Source: an uncultured Flavobacteriaceae bacterium
GTDB lineage: Bacteria > Bacteroidota > Bacteroidia > Flavobacteriales > Flavobacteriaceae
DNA length: 64,000 nt
Assembly: GCA_905479475.1 (NCBI GenBank)
Contig: CAJQMT010000028.1
Span: 21,176-85,175, forward strand
Direction: 5' to 3'
Numbering within the stretch: the first letter of the stretch is position 1; each line of letters starts with the position of its first letter. Under the pieces are notes generated by a model. The model ran no database searches. It was not told the origin of the DNA and was given only the letters and a program-made list of their open reading frames with translations. Below are positions 7,806 to 18,922 of this stretch, piece after piece. A program made the translations under genes and the position numbers.

Positions 7806-10331
7806 TTACTCTTTTTCTTGATCGTTTTCATCGATACTCTCGGAGGTTTCTTGTCCGTCTTCCAAAGCTGTCAGCTCTTCTAATTCCTCCTCTTCTTCGT
7901 GCATCACTTTTGCTACGGCTGCAATCGAATCGCTGTCTTTGATATTGATCAATTTGACTCCTTGTGTAGCTCTTCCCATTACTCTCAGGTCTCCAACCGC
8001 CATACGAATAGTAATTCCAGACTTGTTGATAATCATCAAGTCGTCTTCATCCGTCACGTTTTTAATGGCAACTAGATCTCCTGTTTTTTCAGAGATGTTC
8101 AGTGTTTTTACACCTTTCCCTCCACGGTTGGTGATACGGTAATCTTCCAATTGAGAGCGTTTTCCATACCCTTTTTCAGAGACTACTAAAATATTACTCT
8201 CCATATCGTTGACAGCAACCATCCCTACCACTTCGTCTTTTTCATGTCCCAATGTAATTCCACGAACTCCAGAAGCTCCTCTTCCCATAGGTCTTGTTTT
8301 TTCTTCTTCAAAACGAATGGATTTTCCTGATTTCAAAGCCAACATGACTTGACTGTCTCCAGTCGTCAATTTTGCCTCTAGAAGTTCGTCCCCATCTTTG
8401 ATGGTAATGGCATTGATTCCATTGGCTCTCGGACGTGAATACTGCTCTAATAGAGTTTTCTTCACCTGACCCTTTTTAGTTGCCATGATGATATAATGGT
8501 TGTTGATATACTCTTGATCTTTCAGATCCTGCGTTACCAAGAAGGCTTTTACCTTGTCGTCTGGTTCTATATTGATCAAGTTTTGCAAAGCGCGCCCTTT
8601 GGCTACTTTACCTCCTTCTGGAATTTCATAAACACGCATCCAAAACACTTTCCCTTTTTGTGTAAAGAAAAGCATGTATTGATGATTGGTTCCTACAAAA
8701 AGATGTTCCAAAAAGTCTTCGTTTCGGGTAGAGACTCCTTTTTGCCCTCTTCCTCCTCTGTTCTGAGTTTTGTATTCAGACAACAAGGTTCTTTTTACAT
8801 AACCTGCATGCGAAATAGTAACTACTACTTTGGAATCTGGAATCATGTCTTCAATTTTCATATCGGCACCTCCGTATTCAATTTGAGACCTCCTTTCATC
8901 TCCGTATTTATCGCGTATCGCGAGCAACTCGTCTTTGATGATTCCCATTCTTCTTGGCTCATTGGCCAAAATATCTTTCATATCTGCGATGAACAACATG
9001 ATTTCATCGTACTCCGATCTCAATTTGTCTTGTTCCAGTCCTGTCAATTGACGCAAACGCATTTCAACAATGGCTTTTGCTTGAATTTCTGTCAGGTCAA
9101 AACGTTCGATCAAACTTTCTCTAGCGGCATCTGGGTTGTTAGAGCCGCGAATAATTTTGATGACTTCGTCAATATTGTCCGATGCGATGATCAATCCTTG
9201 TAAAATATGAGCTCTTGCTTCTGCTTTTTTGAGCTCAAATTCTGTTCTTCGAACTACCACTTCATGACGGTGTTCTACAAAATGATGAATCAATTGCTTC
9301 AAATTCAACAACTCTGGACGTCCATTTACGAGGGCAATATTGTTGACACTGAAAGAGGTCTGTAAAGAAGTGTATTTGAACAGTTTGTTCAGCACGATGT
9401 TCGGAATGGCATCCTTTTTTAAAATATACACAATACGCATCCCATTTCTATCTGACTCATCGCGAATATTGGCAATCCCTTCTAATTTTTTATCATTGAC
9501 CAACTCTGCAGTTTTCTTAATCATTTCTGCTTTGTTGATCTGGTATGGAATTTCAGTTACAATGATGCAATCTCTTCCTTTGACTTCTTCAAAATTTGCT
9601 TTGGCACGCATCACAATTCGACCACGTCCGGTATGAAATGCATCTTTAACACCTTCATAACCGTACAAAACACCTCCTGTTGGGAAATCAGGAGCTTTGA
9701 TGTGCTCCATCAACTCGTCTATTTCGATGTCATTGTTGTCTATATAAGCAACAGTTCCGTTGATTACCTCTGTAAGGTTGTGAGGCGCCATATTGGTTGC
9801 CATACCAACGGCAATTCCAGAAGCACCGTTTACCAAAAGGTTTGGAATTCTTGTTGGTAAGACTGTAGGCTCTTTTAAAGTATCGTCAAAATTCAATTTG
9901 TGATCTACGGTATCCTTTTCAATATCAGAAAGCATCTCTTCTGATATTTTTTGCATTCTCACCTCTGTATAACGCATTGCTGCCGGGCTATCTCCATCTA
10001 CGGATCCAAAGTTTCCTTGACCGTCAACCATCATATAACGCACACTCCAGTCTTGCGCCATACGTACCATAGAATCGTACACCGACGTATCTCCATGCGG
10101 ATGGTACTTTCCTAAAACTTCTCCAACAATTCTTGCTGACTTTTTATAAGAACCCGTTGCTTTGATACCCAATTCATGCATCCCGTATAAAACTCTTCGA
10201 TGTACTGGTTTTAAACCATCTCTTACATCCGGCAATGCCCTTGAAACAATCACCGACATGGAGTAATCAATGTATGCCGATTTCATTTGCTCCTCAATGT
10301 TGATAGGGATCAACTTATCTCCGTCTGCCAT
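7806..10331 (-). CDS. gyrA: DNA gyrase subunit A
   Basis: An 841-aa protein: N-terminal breakage-reunion domain with the catalytic Tyr in [10 protein letters not shown] (near residue 121), and six C-terminal beta-pinwheel blades that wrap DNA, including the GyrA-box sequence [10 protein letters not shown] (about 535) that distinguishes gyrase from topoisomerase IV ParC. The quinolone-determining region reads [17 protein letters not shown], with Thr at the E. coli Ser83 position and Asp kept at 87. The last 30 residues are an acidic tail rich in Glu. It introduces negative supercoils with GyrB, which is not in the window. First gene of a unit with the TPR gene. Confidence 0.97.
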   Translation of the reverse strand: MADGDKLIPINIEEQMKSAYIDYSMSVIVSRALPDVRDGLKPVHRRVLYGMHELGIKATGSYKKSARIVGEVLGKYHPHGDTSVYDSMVRMAQDWSVRYMMVDGQGNFGSVDGDSPAAMRYTEVRMQKISEEMLSDIEKDTVDHKLNFDDTLKEPTVLPTRIPNLLVNGASGIAVGMATNMAPHNLTEVINGTVAYIDNNDIEIDELMEHIKAPDFPTGGVLYGYEGVKDAFHTGRGRIVMRAKANFEEVKGRDCIIVTEIPYQINKAEMIKKTAELVNDKKLEGIANIRDESDRNGMRIVYILKKDAIPNIVLNKLFKYTSLQTSFSVNNIALVNGRPELLNLKQLIHHFVEHRHEVVVRRTEFELKKAEARAHILQGLIIASDNIDEVIKIIRGSNNPDAARESLIERFDLTEIQAKAIVEMRLRQLTGLEQDKLRSEYDEIMLFIADMKDILANEPRRMGIIKDELLAIRDKYGDERRSQIEYGGADMKIEDMIPDSKVVVTISHAGYVKRTLLSEYKTQNRGGRGQKGVSTRNEDFLEHLFVGTNHQYMLFFTQKGKVFWMRVYEIPEGGKVAKGRALQNLINIEPDDKVKAFLVTQDLKDQEYINNHYIIMATKKGQVKKTLLEQYSRPRANGINAITIKDGDELLEAKLTTGDSQVMLALKSGKSIRFEEEKTRPMGRGASGVRGITLGHEKDEVVGMVAVNDMESNILVVSEKGYGKRSQLEDYRITNRGGKGVKTLNISEKTGDLVAIKNVTDEDDLMIINKSGITIRMAVGDLRVMGRATQGVKLINIKDSDSIAAVAKVMHEEEEELEELTALEDGQETSESIDENDQEKE

Positions 10332-10590
10332 ATAAATATCTTTTATGTTTGTATTGTGTTTTTATCCAAAGAGCAAGATACATCTTTTCCTTTTTTGAAC
10401 CATAAAAACAAGCCCCTGTTTTGCGCTTAGTTATTAACATTTTTAAAGCAGTAATTTTTGCAATTACACCATTATTTATCAATGATTTAACTCCTAAAAA
10501 CAACTCTTATTTCTTGTTTTTAATAACAATCCACCGATTTTTGTAATTATTTCTAAAAATTTCTACTATTTTTACCTAAAACAAAGAACT

Positions 10591-13134
10591 ATGGACGATA
10601 ATTTTTCACAAAAAGTAAAAGACGTTATAGGGTATAGCAAAGAAGAAGCTTTGCGATTGGGACATGATTTCATAGGAACCGAACATTTCATACTTGGTAT
10701 TCTAAGAAAAGCAGAAGGGAAAGCTATTGATATTTTAATTAGTTTGGACACCAATCTCGATTATTTAAAGAAAAGAATAGAGGACCTCAACCCTTCGAAG
10801 CCTTCTTTTGATCAAGATTCCAACAAACAAAAACTGCATCTTACAAGGCAGGCTGAAAAAGCGCTCAAGACTACTTTTTTAGAAGCCAAACTTTTCCGAG
10901 AAGATGCGGTGAATACAGCACATTTACTTTTGTGCATTTTACGAAATGAAAACGACCCAACAACCAAAATATTGAATGGGCTTGAAGTTTCGTACGAAGA
11001 TGTGAAATCGATATTCGAAGAACTGCATCACAACGAAGAGGACGACACTAGTTTTCCCTCCGCAGAAAGTGACCAAGGGAACGATTTTGGGGGTGCTGAA
11101 AAATCAAACCCTTACGAATCACAACCTGCAAAAGGAAAAACGACTCAAAAATCAAAAACACCTGTTTTAGACAACTTTGGACGTGACTTGACCCATTTAG
11201 CAGAAAACAATAAATTAGACCCTGTAGTGGGTCGAAAAAAAGAAATAGAACGTGTTTCACAAATACTAAGCCGGAGAAAAAAGAACAACCCAATGTTGAT
11301 CGGTGAACCAGGGGTCGGAAAATCAGCCATTGCAGAGGGGCTTGCTTTGCGAATTACCCAAAGAAAAGTGTCTCGTATCTTATTCAACAAACGTATTGTA
11401 TCACTTGACCTTGCTAGTTTGGTGGCAGGTACAAAATACAGAGGCCAGTTTGAAGAACGCATGAAAGCATTGATGAACGAATTGGAAAAAAATGAGGATA
11501 TCATTCTTTTTATCGATGAAATTCACACGATTGTGGGTGCTGGGGGTGCCACGGGATCTTTGGACGCGTCTAATATGTTAAAACCTGCTTTGGCAAGGGG
11601 TGAAATTCAATGTATAGGAGCTACTACTTTGAACGAATACCGTCAAAACATCGAAAAAGACGGTGCATTAGAAAGACGTTTCCAAAAAATCATTGTAGAG
11701 CCTACTTCTATTGAAGAAACTATTCAAATTCTTCACAACGTAAAAGAAAAATACGAGGACCATCACAACGTAAATTATACCGATGATGCGATTGAGGCAT
11801 GTGTAAAACTAACCAATCGTTACATGACAGATCGTTTTTTACCTGACAAAGCCATTGACGCTCTGGACGAGGCGGGTTCTAGAATCCACATCACAAATAT
11901 CGTGGTCCCAAAACAAATCGTCGAATTAGAAAGCAAACTAGAGGAAATAAAGACCGACAAAACGAATGCGGTCAATCGTCAGAAATACGAAGAAGCAGCG
12001 AAACTAAGAGACGATGAAAAAAATATTGAATCTGCCTTGAAATCCGCACAAAACCAATGGGAGGAAGCTTCTAAAGAAAATAAAGAAGTTGTGTCTGAAG
12101 AAAATGTTGCAGAAGTGGTTTCTATGATGACAGGAATTCCTGTAAACCGTGTAGCAGAGGCCGAAAGCAATCGTTTGAGTGAGTTACCTAACAAAATAAA
12201 AGGAAAAGTAATTGGTCAAGATGAGGCTGTCTCTAAGGTCATCAAAGCCATTCAGCGCAACAGGATCGGTTTAAAGGATCCCAACAAGCCTATCGGGTCT
12301 TTTATTTTCTTAGGGCAAACAGGAGTTGGAAAAACACAATTGGCAAAAATTTTGGCCAGTGAACTTTTTGATAGTTCGGACTCTTTGATTCGAATCGACA
12401 TGAGTGAATACATGGAAAAATTCTCCATATCTCGATTGATTGGCGCGCCTCCGGGATATGTCGGTTACGAAGAAGGGGGGCAGTTAACGGAAAAAGTCCG
12501 ACGAAAACCCTACGCAGTTGTGCTGTTAGATGAAATTGAGAAAGCGCATCCTGAAGTTTTCAATATGCTTTTGCAAATTTTAGACGAAGGATTTGTAACG
12601 GATAGCTTGGGAAGAAAAATCGATTTTAGAAATACGGTCATTATCATGACTTCAAATATCGGTGCACGCCAACTAAAAGATTTTGGTGGAGGCGTTGGAT
12701 TTGGAACAGCCTCAAAGGTTGCGCAAGCAGATGCCCATGCAAAGGGGATCATTGAAAGTGCTCTGAAAAAATCTTTTGCGCCTGAATTCATCAACCGAAT
12801 CGACGATATCATTGTATTCAATGCACTCGAGAGAGAAGACATTCATTCCATTATTGATATTGAGTTGCAAAAATTATTGAAACGCATTAGTGATTTGGGA
12901 TACACTCTAAAACTCAGTAAAAAAGCGAAAGATTTTATCGCAGACAAAGGTTTTGACAAAAGCTATGGTGCACGTCCTTTGAAACGTGCAATTCAAAAAT
13001 ATATTGAAGACGCACTGGCTGAAGAAATTGTGAATTCCAAACTATCAGAGGGTGACCTTATCAACATGGATCTTAATGAAAAAACACAGGAGCTGACCAC
13101 CAAAATAGAAAAAAGTAAAGAAAAAACGGAATAA
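10591..13134 (+). CDS. clpC: ATP-dependent Clp protease ATPase subunit ClpC
   Basis: An 847-aa AAA+ unfoldase that feeds substrates to ClpP. In order: a double Clp-N domain (about 1-145), a flexible linker, AAA1 with Walker A GEPGVGKSA and Walker [11 protein letters not shown], a middle domain with a coiled coil (about 410-470) of the short ClpC type rather than the long ClpB type, AAA2 with Walker A GQTGVGKTQ and Walker B VVLLDEIEKAHPE, and a C-terminal D2-small domain. Single plus-strand unit between gyrA (divergent) and a convergent gene. The 259-base upstream gap holds TATTTTTA, one mismatch from the -7 consensus. Confidence 0.95.
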   Translation: MDDNFSQKVKDVIGYSKEEALRLGHDFIGTEHFILGILRKAEGKAIDILISLDTNLDYLKKRIEDLNPSKPSFDQDSNKQKLHLTRQAEKALKTTFLEAKLFREDAVNTAHLLLCILRNENDPTTKILNGLEVSYEDVKSIFEELHHNEEDDTSFPSAESDQGNDFGGAEKSNPYESQPAKGKTTQKSKTPVLDNFGRDLTHLAENNKLDPVVGRKKEIERVSQILSRRKKNNPMLIGEPGVGKSAIAEGLALRITQRKVSRILFNKRIVSLDLASLVAGTKYRGQFEERMKALMNELEKNEDIILFIDEIHTIVGAGGATGSLDASNMLKPALARGEIQCIGATTLNEYRQNIEKDGALERRFQKIIVEPTSIEETIQILHNVKEKYEDHHNVNYTDDAIEACVKLTNRYMTDRFLPDKAIDALDEAGSRIHITNIVVPKQIVELESKLEEIKTDKTNAVNRQKYEEAAKLRDDEKNIESALKSAQNQWEEASKENKEVVSEENVAEVVSMMTGIPVNRVAEAESNRLSELPNKIKGKVIGQDEAVSKVIKAIQRNRIGLKDPNKPIGSFIFLGQTGVGKTQLAKILASELFDSSDSLIRIDMSEYMEKFSISRLIGAPPGYVGYEEGGQLTEKVRRKPYAVVLLDEIEKAHPEVFNMLLQILDEGFVTDSLGRKIDFRNTVIIMTSNIGARQLKDFGGGVGFGTASKVAQADAHAKGIIESALKKSFAPEFINRIDDIIVFNALEREDIHSIIDIELQKLLKRISDLGYTLKLSKKAKDFIADKGFDKSYGARPLKRAIQKYIEDALAEEIVNSKLSEGDLINMDLNEKTQELTTKIEKSKEKTE

Positions 13135-13148
13135 GATCCTTTCAAAGT

Positions 13149-13205
13149 CTGAAAAATAGATTTTTAAACATTAACCTTTCGGTTTTGTTGAGGTCTATTT
13201 TTCAG
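13149..13205. terminator. Terminator shared by clpC and the convergent gene
   Basis: A perfect 12-bp stem, CTGAAAAATAGA (13149-13160) with TCTATTTTTCAG (13194-13205), enclosing a 33-nt loop that contains a small AACC/GGTT hairpin, followed on the plus strand by CTTTTT. Confidence 0.75.
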
Positions 13206-13209
13206 CTTT

Positions 13210-14031
13210 TTATATTTCAATGGTATTGGCAAAGTTTCTCAAATTTGTGAATGCTGAAGGAAGTTCCGTGAACACAACAATTCTCCCATACTTCGTCAAA
13301 GTATTGATTTGGACTTCCAGCAAAAATACATATGCAGGCTCCGCTATTAAGAAAAGTAATTCCCCTTTCTTACTTTTGACTTGTAAAATAGAAGTCACTC
13401 CTTGTTTTACTTGCTTTTCGTTTATAAAAATCAATTCTTTTCCTGATTTTTTCAATTGATTCAAAACCAATTTTCTTTCTTTTTTGTCTTGGATACAAGA
13501 AGAGGCAATCATCGCGACACCTTCTCCTACAAACAAAACATCACTTGTGTATGCGACGGCCACGCCAGCTTCGTATGAAGATGCAAACACGATGGGAGTA
13601 TATTCAAAATCTTCGCAAAACTCAATGAACAAGTATTCGTCTGTGTGGTTTGAGATGGATGCGTAGGCAATTTCATTGGCGCTATCCAAAACCATACTTC
13701 TCGTTCCTTCCAAATAACACCCCTCTTCTTCAGCTTGTGTATAATCGACCACAGATTCCACATTCACTCCTGCTGCCTCTAATTTTTCAAAAATAACTTC
13801 TGAGCGACTGGATCTTTTATTTTTTGACTTCAAGGGGTAAACCGCTGCCATTCCTTTTTGGTGAAATGTCAACCAGTTTCGAGTTTCTAGTGCGTTCTCG
13901 TCTTCCGCTAAATCACAACATATCACATGTACCTTGTGCGAAATTAATTGATCCACTAGAGACTGTACTGCTTCTTTTTTTACTCCCGCTTGAGAAAAAT
14001 TTGAAATTAAAACGGTGGTATCTTGATTCAT
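13210..14031 (-). CDS. Degenerate amidinotransferase/deiminase-fold protein (CtlX-like), probably inactive
   Basis: A 273-aa cytosolic protein. NWLTFHQKGMAAVYPL (52-67), EGCYLEGTRSMVLDS (103-117) and SNHTDEYLFIEFC (127-139) align with the arginine-deiminase-related CtlX family (guanidino-group-modifying fold). Features I recall as catalytic in that family are missing: the aspartate-containing PDSIFPNNW segment reads NALETRNW, the histidine of HTNVM is Tyr161 (YTSDV), and the C-terminal GGGSARCM cysteine block is replaced by LPSAFTNLRNFANTIEI. It is also about 30 residues shorter. It lies next to gltA. The frame is intact, so a non-catalytic role rather than decay is likely; that is inference. 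Confidence 0.7.
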   Translation of the reverse strand: MNQDTTVLISNFSQAGVKKEAVQSLVDQLISHKVHVICCDLAEDENALETRNWLTFHQKGMAAVYPLKSKNKRSSRSEVIFEKLEAAGVNVESVVDYTQAEEEGCYLEGTRSMVLDSANEIAYASISNHTDEYLFIEFCEDFEYTPIVFASSYEAGVAVAYTSDVLFVGEGVAMIASSCIQDKKERKLVLNQLKKSGKELIFINEKQVKQGVTSILQVKSKKGELLFLIAEPAYVFLLEVQINTLTKYGRIVVFTELPSAFTNLRNFANTIEI

Positions 14032-14050
14032 GGTATGAAATTACAAACAA

Positions 14051-14080
14051 AAAACCTCTCAGAAAAATCTAAGAGGTTTG
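14051..14080 (-). terminator. Terminator of gltA
   Basis: AAACCTCT pairs with AGAGGTTT (8 bp, 12-nt loop); on the minus strand it is followed by a T-rich run. It lies 25 bases beyond the gltA stop. Confidence 0.7.
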
Positions 14081-14104
14081 GTTTTTATTTTTTTTCAGAA
14101 ACTC

Positions 14105-15391
14105 TTACCTGTTTTCTACAGCTTTGAATTCTCTGAATTTTTCCCCCACATACAACTGACGCGGACGGCCAATTGGTTCGTGATTTTCTCTCATTTCTTT
14201 CCATTGTGCAATCCATCCTGGCAAACGCCCAATTGCAAACATTACGGTAAACATTTCTACAGGGATTCCTAAAGCTCTGTATATGATTCCTGAGTAGAAA
14301 TCAACGTTAGGATACAAATTACGAGACTTGAAATACTCATCATTCAAGGCAACATCTGCCAACCCTCTTGCAATATCCAATACTGGATCCTCGATTCCTA
14401 AGTCCGCCAATACTTGCTCAGCCGCTACTTGAATAATTTTTGCTCTTGGATCGAAGTTTTTATAGACTCTATGTCCGAATCCCATCAAACGGAAAGGATC
14501 GCTTTTGTCTTTTGCTTTTGCAATGTATTTTTGGTAATCTCCACCGTCCTTCTTGATGTCTTCCAACATCTCAATTACCGCTTGATTTGCTCCTCCATGC
14601 AACGGCCCCCAAAGGGCAGAAATCCCTGCGGAAAGCGAAGCAAACAAACCTGCATGTGAAGATCCTACTATTCTTACAGTAGAAGTTGAACAATTTTGTT
14701 CATGATCTGCGTGTAAAATCAACAATTTATCCAAAGCATCCAATACAATTGGATTTATTTTAAATTCTTCGTTCGGCTTGCTGAACATCATTTTATAAAG
14801 ATTCTCTACATAGCCCAGATGCTTGTCTCCGTAGTCCAATGGCAAACCTGCTTTTTTACGCAAGGTCCATGCAGACAAGACAGGAAACTTTGCCATGATC
14901 ATGACAATAGCTTTGTACATCTCTTCTTCAGACTCTACATTGACGGATTCTGGATTGAAAGAAATCAAAGCACTTGTCAGAGCAGAGATAACCCCCATTG
15001 GATGCGAAGATTTAGGAAAACCATTCAATATTTTCTTCATTTCTTCGTCTACCAAAGATTCGTTTGCAATATCTACATGAAATTTCTCCAACTGTTCTGC
15101 GGTTGGCAATTCTCCAAAAATAAGCAAGTAGGATGTTTCCAAGAAATCCGCCTTGTCGGCCAAATCTTCAATAGCATATCCTCTGTAACGTAAAATCCCT
15201 TTTTCACCGTCCAGAAAAGTCACGGCACTTTTACAAGATCCGGTATTTTTAAAACCCGCATCAATAGTGGTCACTCCTTCCGTGACACCTCTCAATGTTT
15301 TGATATCGATTGCCAATTCATTTTCTGAACCTTTGATCAATGGGAATTCGTATTTCTTTCCGTTTACTTCTAAAATTGCTATTTCTGACAT
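14105..15391 (-). CDS. gltA: Citrate synthase
   Basis: A 428-aa enzyme of the hexameric (type II) class, condensing acetyl-CoA with oxaloacetate at the entry of the TCA cycle. Catalytic residues are visible: His in LHGGANQAV, His in MGFGHRVYKN and Asp in VDFYSGIIYRALG. The N-terminal beta domain (about 1-50, LEVNGKKYEFPL) is the extra domain of Gram-negative type II enzymes. It has its own -7 box and terminator, so it is a single-gene unit between eno and the CtlX-like gene. Confidence 0.97.
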   Translation of the reverse strand: MSEIAILEVNGKKYEFPLIKGSENELAIDIKTLRGVTEGVTTIDAGFKNTGSCKSAVTFLDGEKGILRYRGYAIEDLADKADFLETSYLLIFGELPTAEQLEKFHVDIANESLVDEEMKKILNGFPKSSHPMGVISALTSALISFNPESVNVESEEEMYKAIVMIMAKFPVLSAWTLRKKAGLPLDYGDKHLGYVENLYKMMFSKPNEEFKINPIVLDALDKLLILHADHEQNCSTSTVRIVGSSHAGLFASLSAGISALWGPLHGGANQAVIEMLEDIKKDGGDYQKYIAKAKDKSDPFRLMGFGHRVYKNFDPRAKIIQVAAEQVLADLGIEDPVLDIARGLADVALNDEYFKSRNLYPNVDFYSGIIYRALGIPVEMFTVMFAIGRLPGWIAQWKEMRENHEPIGRPRQLYVGEKFREFKAVENR

Positions 15392-15433
15392 GTTCTGTGT
15401 TTTTTCTTTTTTTCTTTTCAGCTAAAAGTGTGA

Positions 15434-15441
15434 CAAATTTA
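15434..15441 (-). promoter_or_regulatory. Promoter -7 box of gltA
   Basis: The minus strand reads TAAATTTG, matching TAnnTTTG, 42 bases before the gltA start codon. Confidence 0.6.
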
Positions 15442-15624
15442 CAAAAAAAGAGACTTTTGGAAGAGGTTTATTGATAAAAAAAATCGGAATAAAATGGGAT
15501 TTTTTTTGTGAATTCCACAATCCTATTTGGCTTCAAAAGACATCTCTTACAAAAAAACAAGCAAACACAAACTTTCACCTTTAAAACTGCAATGCAATTT
15601 TCAGAAGTAAAAAGCATTCAAAAA

Positions 15625-15655
15625 AAAAGACCGAAAATAAATTTCGGTCTTTTTA
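15625..15655 (-). terminator. Terminator of eno
   Basis: AAAAAGACCGAAA pairs with TTTCGGTCTTTTT around a 5-nt loop; the minus-strand side ends in a run of eight T. It begins 18 bases after the eno stop. Confidence 0.9.
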
Positions 15656-15672
15656 GATATTTTGAAAAAAAA

Positions 15673-16980
<1,308 letters not shown>

Positions 16981-17108
16981 TTATTCTTTGTTTGTTTTGC
17001 AAGTTACAAAAGCCTTTGAATTGAAAATGAATAAATTCGTAGTTTTATCTACAACGTATTCGCTCCTCTTTTCCGAGACCTGTACTTGTCTTTCGTTTTC
17101 CTATGATT

Positions 17109-18209
17109 CTATTTTTTTAGACTCTCAATAAATTGATCAAATAAATAGGAAGAATCGTGTGGTCCTGGGTTTGCTTCTGGATGGTATTGTACCGAGAAAC
17201 AGTTTTTGTCTTTGATTCGTATTCCTGCTACGGTATCGTCATTCAAATGTACATGTGTTACTTCCACTTTTTCATTTCCTTCCAAAGAATCTCTATCGAT
17301 TACAAAACCGTGGTTCTGAGAAGTAATTTCTCCTTTTCCTGTGATTAGGTTTTTAACAGGATGGTTGATACCTCTGTGTCCATTGTGCATTTTCTTAGTA
17401 GCGACACCTTGCGACAATGCAATAGTTTGATGCCCTAAACAAATACCAAACAAAGGGAAGTCTTTCTCGATGATTTCCTTTGCTACTTTTTGTGCATTGA
17501 TCAAAGGTGCTGGATCTCCTGGCCCGTTGGATAGAAAATAACCGTCTGGTTGGAAGGCTTGCATTTCTTCAAAAGATGCAGTATTTGGAAATACTTTGAT
17601 GTAACAGTCTCTGCTTGCTAAATTTCTAAGGATATTGGTTTTTATTCCCAAGTCCATTGCTGAAATTTTGTAGCTTGCATTTTCATCTCCATAGAAATAT
17701 GGCCTTTTAGTCGACACGTTTGATGCCAAATCCAATCCTTTCATACTAGGTGCTTTGCCTAATTTTTCTTTCAAGTCTTCTATGTTTTCTACATCTGTAG
17801 AAATCAAAGCGTTCATAGCACCGTTTTCTCGGATATAACTCACTACAGCACGTGTATCGACATCTGTGATGGCTAATAACTTGTGTTCGATCAAGTAATC
17901 TTCCAAAGATCCGGAGGACCTTTCTCTAGAATGTACAAAACTAAAATTCCGACAAATCAATCCTGCTATTTTAATACCATTTGATTCCACTTCTTCTTCA
18001 TTTACTCCATAATTACCGATGTGCGCATTGGTGGTCACCATCAATTGACCTGAATAAGATGGGTCCGTGAAAATTTCTTGGTATCCTGTCATTCCAGTAT
18101 TGTAACAAACTTCTCCTAAAGAGGTGCCATCAATACCTACAGACTTGCCTTCAAAAATAGTTCCATCTTCTAAGAGTAAAATTGCCTTTTTTAATTCATT
18201 GTATTTCAT
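17109..18209 (-). CDS. carA: Carbamoyl-phosphate synthase small (glutamine amidotransferase) subunit
   Basis: A 366-aa subunit that hydrolyses glutamine and passes ammonia to CarB for arginine and pyrimidine synthesis. N-terminal CPSase small-chain domain (LLLEDGTIFEGKSVG, YNTGMTGYQEIFTDPSYSGQ) is followed by a class I glutaminase domain with the nucleophile Cys in FGICLGHQTIALSQG, the oxyanion segment FLSNGPGDP, and the His/Glu pair in QYHPEANPGP. carB is not in the window, so the two subunits are not adjacent. Confidence 0.97.
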   Translation of the reverse strand: MKYNELKKAILLLEDGTIFEGKSVGIDGTSLGEVCYNTGMTGYQEIFTDPSYSGQLMVTTNAHIGNYGVNEEEVESNGIKIAGLICRNFSFVHSRERSSGSLEDYLIEHKLLAITDVDTRAVVSYIRENGAMNALISTDVENIEDLKEKLGKAPSMKGLDLASNVSTKRPYFYGDENASYKISAMDLGIKTNILRNLASRDCYIKVFPNTASFEEMQAFQPDGYFLSNGPGDPAPLINAQKVAKEIIEKDFPLFGICLGHQTIALSQGVATKKMHNGHRGINHPVKNLITGKGEITSQNHGFVIDRDSLEGNEKVEVTHVHLNDDTVAGIRIKDKNCFSVQYHPEANPGPHDSSYLFDQFIESLKK

Positions 18210-18270
18210 ATTTGTCAGATATATAAGTAGTTTTTACTAGTCAATTTGATATGTTTCTTTTTCGATAGTG

Positions 18271-18278
18271 CAAATATA
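18271..18278 (-). promoter_or_regulatory. Promoter -7 box of carA
   Basis: The minus strand reads TATATTTG, matching TAnnTTTG; transcription would start about 55 bases before carA. No PyrR- or PurR-like site was recognised. Confidence 0.6.
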
Positions 18279-18310
18279 CAGATTGCACCGCAATTATTGT
18301 TACCCTAAAA

Positions 18311-18344
18311 AAAAGGATAAACTAACTAAATAGTTTATCCTTTT
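18311..18344 (-). terminator. Terminator at the end of the ribosomal-protein block
   Basis: A perfect 14-bp stem, AAAAGGATAAACTA with TAGTTTATCCTTTT, 6-nt loop, then T8 on the minus strand. It closes the rpsH-to-rplQ transcription unit just after rplQ. Confidence 0.92.
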
Positions 18345-18373
18345 TAAAGTATTAAAATTTCAAATGAATCATT

Positions 18374-18859
18374 TTATTCTTCTGAAGTTTTTGTTTCTTC
18401 TATAACGGGAGCTTCTGATGTTTCAGCCACTACTGTATCCGCTTTCTTTCGACCTCTACGAGTTGCCTTTTTCTTTTTAGCTCCGTTCGGGTTATACACT
18501 TCATTGTAATCCACTAATTCTACCATGGCCATAGGAGCATTATCTCCCTGACGGTTTCCTAGCTTTATGATACGTATATATCCTCCTGGACGATCAGCAA
18601 CTTTTACAGCAACTTCTTTGAACAATTCAGTAACAGCATACTTATTTTTCAAAGAACTAAATACGTTTCTACGATTGTGCGTCGTATCATTTTTCGACTT
18701 TGTAATGATTGGCTCAACAAACTGACGCAATGCTTTTGCTTTTGCAACAGTTGTGTTGATGCGCTTGTGCTCTATTAAAGAACAAGCCATATTTGCCAAC
18801 ATTGATTTTCTGTGAGCTGTTTTTCTACCTAAGTGATTGAATTTTTTTCCGTGTCTCAT
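18374..18859 (-). CDS. rplQ: 50S ribosomal protein L17
   Basis: A 161-aa protein; the first 115 residues are the L17 core ([20 protein letters not shown], then [20 protein letters not shown]), lining the polypeptide exit tunnel. A 45-residue extension follows, first basic ([12 protein letters not shown]) then acidic ([13 protein letters not shown]), a feature seen in many Bacteroidota L17 proteins. Last gene of the block. A long hairpin fills the gap between rpoA and this gene. Confidence 0.97.
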   Translation of the reverse strand: MRHGKKFNHLGRKTAHRKSMLANMACSLIEHKRINTTVAKAKALRQFVEPIITKSKNDTTHNRRNVFSSLKNKYAVTELFKEVAVKVADRPGGYIRIIKLGNRQGDNAPMAMVELVDYNEVYNPNGAKKKKATRRGRKKADTVVAETSEAPVIEETKTSEE

Positions 18860-18874
18860 GACCTTTGTTTTGTA

Positions 18875-18921
18875 CTTTCATCTTGCTCGATCCACCGCGT
18901 GTGGAGAGCAAAATATGAAAG
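18875..18921 (-). promoter_or_regulatory. Long hairpin in the rpoA-rplQ intercistronic gap
   Basis: Three nested stems: CTTTCAT (18875-18881)/ATGAAAG (18915-18921), TTGCTC (18883-18888)/GAGCAA (18906-18911) and TCCAC (18891-18895)/GTGGA (18901-18905), giving 18 pairs around a 5-nt loop. It covers most of the 63-base gap and has no U-tract, so it is not a terminator. A protein-binding or RNA-processing site is likely. Confidence 0.65.
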
Positions 18922-18922
18922 A

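Noticed and set aside
8496..9203. A 235-codon plus-strand ORF antisense to gyrA.
   Set aside because: It is a shadow of gyrA; the minus-strand frame has clear family motifs throughout.
10315..10503. A 62-codon minus-strand ORF upstream of gyrA.
   Set aside because: It overlaps the gyrA start, has atypical composition and occupies the promoter region.
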